This document shows, in pieces, positions 62,011 through 64,000 of a stretch of DNA of 64,000 nucleotides. Within the stretch, counting starts at the first letter, position 1. Every line of letters starts with the position of its first letter. The DNA is taken from positions 1-64,000 of the forward strand of contig JAOAQX010000027.1 in NCBI GenBank assembly GCA_025210805.1. Reading direction: 5' to 3'. The translations under genes and the position numbers were made by a program. This DNA is from Flavobacteriales bacterium. GTDB lineage: Bacteria; Bacteroidota; Bacteroidia; Flavobacteriales; CAJXXR01. A model generated the notes under the pieces. That model was not told the origin of the DNA and did no database searches. It worked only from the letters and a program-made list of their open reading frames with translations.

Positions 62011-62033
62011 TTGTACCTGAGACGGGACTTGAA
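62011..62033. repeat. attR core (23-bp direct repeat)
   Basis: Second copy of the att core, forming the 3' terminal 20 bases of the intact tRNA-Leu gene plus three trailing bases. Confidence 0.95.
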
Positions 62034-62098
62034 CCCGTACGACCACGATGGTCACAGGATTTTAAGTCCTGCGTGTCTACCAATTCCACCACTCAGGC
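62014..62098 (-). tRNA. tRNA-Leu(UAA), prophage integration target
   Basis: 85 nucleotides, class II tRNA with long variable arm. Acceptor GCCTGAG pairs with CTCAGGT, discriminator A; anticodon stem CAGGA/TCCTG with loop CTTAAAA gives anticodon UAA. TTCAAGT in the T loop. CCA is not encoded. Its 3' 20 bases are now phage DNA that restores the sequence exactly. Confidence 0.97.
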
Positions 62099-62126
62099 AT
62101 TTGCCGTTGCAAATGTTTTTTTATTG

Positions 62127-62211
62127 TACCTTGGACGGGACTTGAACCCGTACGACCACGATGGTCACAGGATTTTAAGTCCTGCGTGTCTACCAATTCC
62201 ACCACCAAGGC
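62127..62211 (-). tRNA. tRNA-Leu(UAA), second tandem copy
   Basis: 85 nucleotides, the same body as its neighbour at 62014 but with acceptor GCCTTGG / CCAAGGT. Anticodon UAA. The two genes are 28 bases apart; the spacer holds a small CATTTGC/GCAAATG hairpin. It likely heads the tRNA transcript. Confidence 0.96.
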
Positions 62212-62298
62212 ATCCTTATTTCAAATCGCTCAACTCTCATTGAGCGGTTGCAAATATAAGATAGTTTTTGCAAAATTCTATTGAAAAATTCAATAAAA

Positions 62299-64000
62299 TC
62301 AATCCATACCTATCATTTTTTTAATTTGATTGAGTTTCATTAAGGCTTCAATGGGGGTAAGTGAATTAATGTCAATATTTTCCAATTCCTCCTTAATGTT
62401 CATCAAACTGGGATCGTCAAGTTGAAAAAAGCTTAATTGTACCCCATTTTCCATTTTTTGATTATTGGATAATAAAGATTTGTTTGCCTCTTTAGATCTC
62501 GAAGATTCTAGTTCTGCCAATATCGTATTGGCTCTTTTGATTAAAGATTTTGGCATTCCTGCCATCTTTGCTACATGAATTCCAAAACTGTGTTCACTTC
62601 CTCCAGGTTTTAGTTTTCGGATAAAGACAATTTTTTGATCTGCTTCTTTTACCGCAACATTGTAATTTTTGATTCTTGCGAACTGCTCACTCATTTCGTT
62701 TAACTCATGGTAATGCGTTGCAAAAAGTGTTTTGGCCTTTGAGGAATGCTTATGAAGGTACTCCGCAATTGCCCAAGCAATAGAGATTCCATCATAAGTA
62801 GAAGTTCCTCTTCCTATTTCATCTAGAAGCACTAAACTTCTATCCGATAGATTATTCAAAATAGAAGCCGTTTCATTCATTTCTACCATAAAAGTAGATT
62901 CTCCATGAGAAATATTATCAGAAGCTCCAACTCTTGTGAAAATTTTGTCCACCACTCCTATTTCGGCAGATTCTGCGGGTACAAAACAACCTATTTGAGC
63001 CATTAGGACTATAAGAGCTGTTTGGCGCAATAATGCCGATTTACCTGACATATTTGGTCCTGTAATCATTATTATTTGCTGCTCTTCTCTATCCAAGAAA
63101 ATACTATTTGAGATATATGTTTCTCCCAAAGGAAGATGTTTTTCAATTACCGGGTGGCGTCCTTCTTTAATATCGATATGATATTCCTCAGAAATTTTAG
63201 GCTTTTGATATTCGTTTTGCGAAGCCAAATCTGCAAAACAAAGTAAAACATCTATTTCAGCTATCGCTAAAGCATTTCTTTGGATAATATCAATATAAGT
63301 GGAGAGAAACACCAATACTTGATCAAAAAGTTGTTTTTCTAACTCTTCAATTTTGGCTTGAGAAGCCAAAATCTTCGCCTCCAACTCTTTGAGTTCTTCC
63401 GTAATATAACGCTCAGCAGAAACCAAAGTCTGTTTTCTAATCCATTCTTCAGGAACTTTTGCTTTATGCGTATTTCTTACTTCTAGATAATATCCAAATA
63501 CATTATTATAACCAATCTTTAATTTTGCTATTTGAGTGCGTTCGGCTTCTCTTTCGCATATTTGATTGAGATGTTCTTGAGCATTTTCAGCAATTTGACG
63601 ATATTCATCTAATTCTGGATGAACTCCTGGCTGAATAACAACACCTTTACCAAGCATTACGGGAGCATCCTCCACAATTTTCTGCTCGATTTCCGATATC
63701 AGTTTTTCACAAGAATGTATGTTTGAAGCACGCTTTTTAAGTGCATCACTGGTAGAATTTTCAGCAAGAGTTTTAATGGGACTCATTTGTTTCAATGAGT
63801 TTTTTAGCAAAATAATTTCTCTTGGCGAAATCCTTGCCGTGGATATTTTAGAAGCCAATCTTTCTATATCCCCTATTTGCTGTATACTATGGCAAACTTG
63901 TTCTTTTACTTCCAAATCCCCTAAAAAATAATCGACAACTTCTTGTCTATTTTCTATGGCAGTTTTTTCTTTTAAAGGAAATGCTAACCAACGCTTGAGC
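62299..64000 (-). CDS. mutS: DNA mismatch repair ATPase MutS (5' part outside window)
   Basis: The C-terminal ~567 residues of MutS; the frame stays open to the window end, with the coding sequence LKRWLAFPLKEKTAIENRQE continuing left of any start. Visible are the lever/clamp helices, Walker A TGPNMSGKSALLRQ, Walker B LVLLDEIGRGTSTYDG, the ATPase dimer signature and the C-terminal HTH region. MutS recognises mismatches and recruits MutL. The Ser in NMSGKS in place of the more common Gly occurs in other Bacteroidota as far as I know. Partial only because of the window border. Confidence 0.96.
   Translation of the reverse strand, partial: LKRWLAFPLKEKTAIENRQEVVDYFLGDLEVKEQVCHSIQQIGDIERLASKISTARISPREIILLKNSLKQMSPIKTLAENSTSDALKKRASNIHSCEKLISEIEQKIVEDAPVMLGKGVVIQPGVHPELDEYRQIAENAQEHLNQICEREAERTQIAKLKIGYNNVFGYYLEVRNTHKAKVPEEWIRKQTLVSAERYITEELKELEAKILASQAKIEELEKQLFDQVLVFLSTYIDIIQRNALAIAEIDVLLCFADLASQNEYQKPKISEEYHIDIKEGRHPVIEKHLPLGETYISNSIFLDREEQQIIMITGPNMSGKSALLRQTALIVLMAQIGCFVPAESAEIGVVDKIFTRVGASDNISHGESTFMVEMNETASILNNLSDRSLVLLDEIGRGTSTYDGISIAWAIAEYLHKHSSKAKTLFATHYHELNEMSEQFARIKNYNVAVKEADQKIVFIRKLKPGGSEHSFGIHVAKMAGMPKSLIKRANTILAELESSRSKEANKSLLSNNQKMENGVQLSFFQLDDPSLMNIKEELENIDINSLTPIEALMKLNQIKKMIGMD

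Larger units (their letters stand above)
22743..62033. mobile_element. Siphovirus-like prophage integrated in tRNA-Leu(UAA)
   Basis: A complete-looking prophage bounded by 23-bp direct repeats (22743-22765 and 62011-62033), giving an integrated length of about 39.3 kb. It encodes a tyrosine integrase, S24 repressor, RecT/exonuclease recombination, replication initiator, NinG, TerS/TerL, tail tape measure, ClpP-type protease, capsid, portal, fibres, holin-like protein, endolysin and u-spanin. No sheath or contractile baseplate gene is seen, so a non-contractile tail is likely. No frame is obviously broken, so it may be inducible. Most genes are leftward, with a rightward lysogeny operon at 55154-58410. 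Confidence 0.97.

Noticed and set aside
22743-62033. Mu-like or ICE element
   Set aside because: No transposase, relaxase or conjugation genes; tyrosine integrase and tRNA att sites fit a temperate siphovirus.
62299-63915. Truncated MutS or a MutS2-like short gene
   Set aside because: The apparent start at 63915 is a TTG inside the gene; the frame is open to the window end and continues with typical MutS sequence.

Overview
The window is a stretch of a low-GC Bacteroidota chromosome, almost certainly class Flavobacteriia. The evidence is two secreted proteins ending in type IX secretion (T9SS) sorting domains, gyrB, mutS and trkHA of Bacteroidota type, start codons without Shine-Dalgarno sequences, and promoters of the TTTG-N19-TAnnTTTG kind. 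It falls into three parts: chromosome (1-22742), an intact siphovirus-like prophage of about 39.3 kb (22743-62033), and chromosome again (62034-64000).

Left chromosomal part: a gene-poor 1.3 kb edge, an HD-type hydrolase, a voltage-gated K+ channel with a zinc-ribbon tail, and a DUF6584-like gene paired with a DUF4143-type ATPase. Directly upstream of the ATPase start codon lies a degenerate tandem array of twelve 32-bp units (4506-4889) in strict phase, many with a GTCA-N6-TGAC dyad. Then come a choice-of-anchor I T9SS protein, gyrB, an outer-membrane barrel gene coupled to a 998-residue TPR gene, an FtsE-like ATPase with a family 2 glycosyltransferase, a SanA-VanY fusion, a PAP2 phosphatase, the TrkH/TrkA potassium uptake pair and an M43 metalloprotease.

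Prophage: it sits in the 3' end of a tRNA-Leu(UAA) gene. A 23-bp direct repeat marks both ends, and putative integrase arm sites (paired AGTAAC, 12 bp apart) lie just inside each end. From right to left it carries the integrase, a candidate small RNA, four small genes, a rightward lysogeny operon (S24 repressor, HsdR-N-like nuclease, lipoprotein, three unknown genes), a divergent promoter region with repressor operators, and a long leftward early operon. The early operon has DUF7666 and HTH genes, RecT with a PD-(D/E)XK exonuclease and an SSB-like DUF3127 protein, and a replication initiator gene with 11-bp iterons inside it. A terminator ends the early operon; a late leader follows, then NinG, terminases, tail genes, head genes (ClpP protease-scaffold, capsid, portal), fibres and a lysis cassette (holin-like, M15 endolysin, u-spanin). 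The tail block lies between terminase and head block, which is unusual. One rightward membrane-protein gene with its own promoter interrupts the late operon.

Right part: two tandem tRNA-Leu(UAA) genes, identical except for compensated changes in the acceptor stem, and the C-terminal two thirds of mutS running off the window.

The least explained items are the 32-bp phased array joined to the ATPase/DUF6584 pair, two candidate phage small RNAs, the iterons inside the initiator gene, and the unknown cargo genes beside the repressor.
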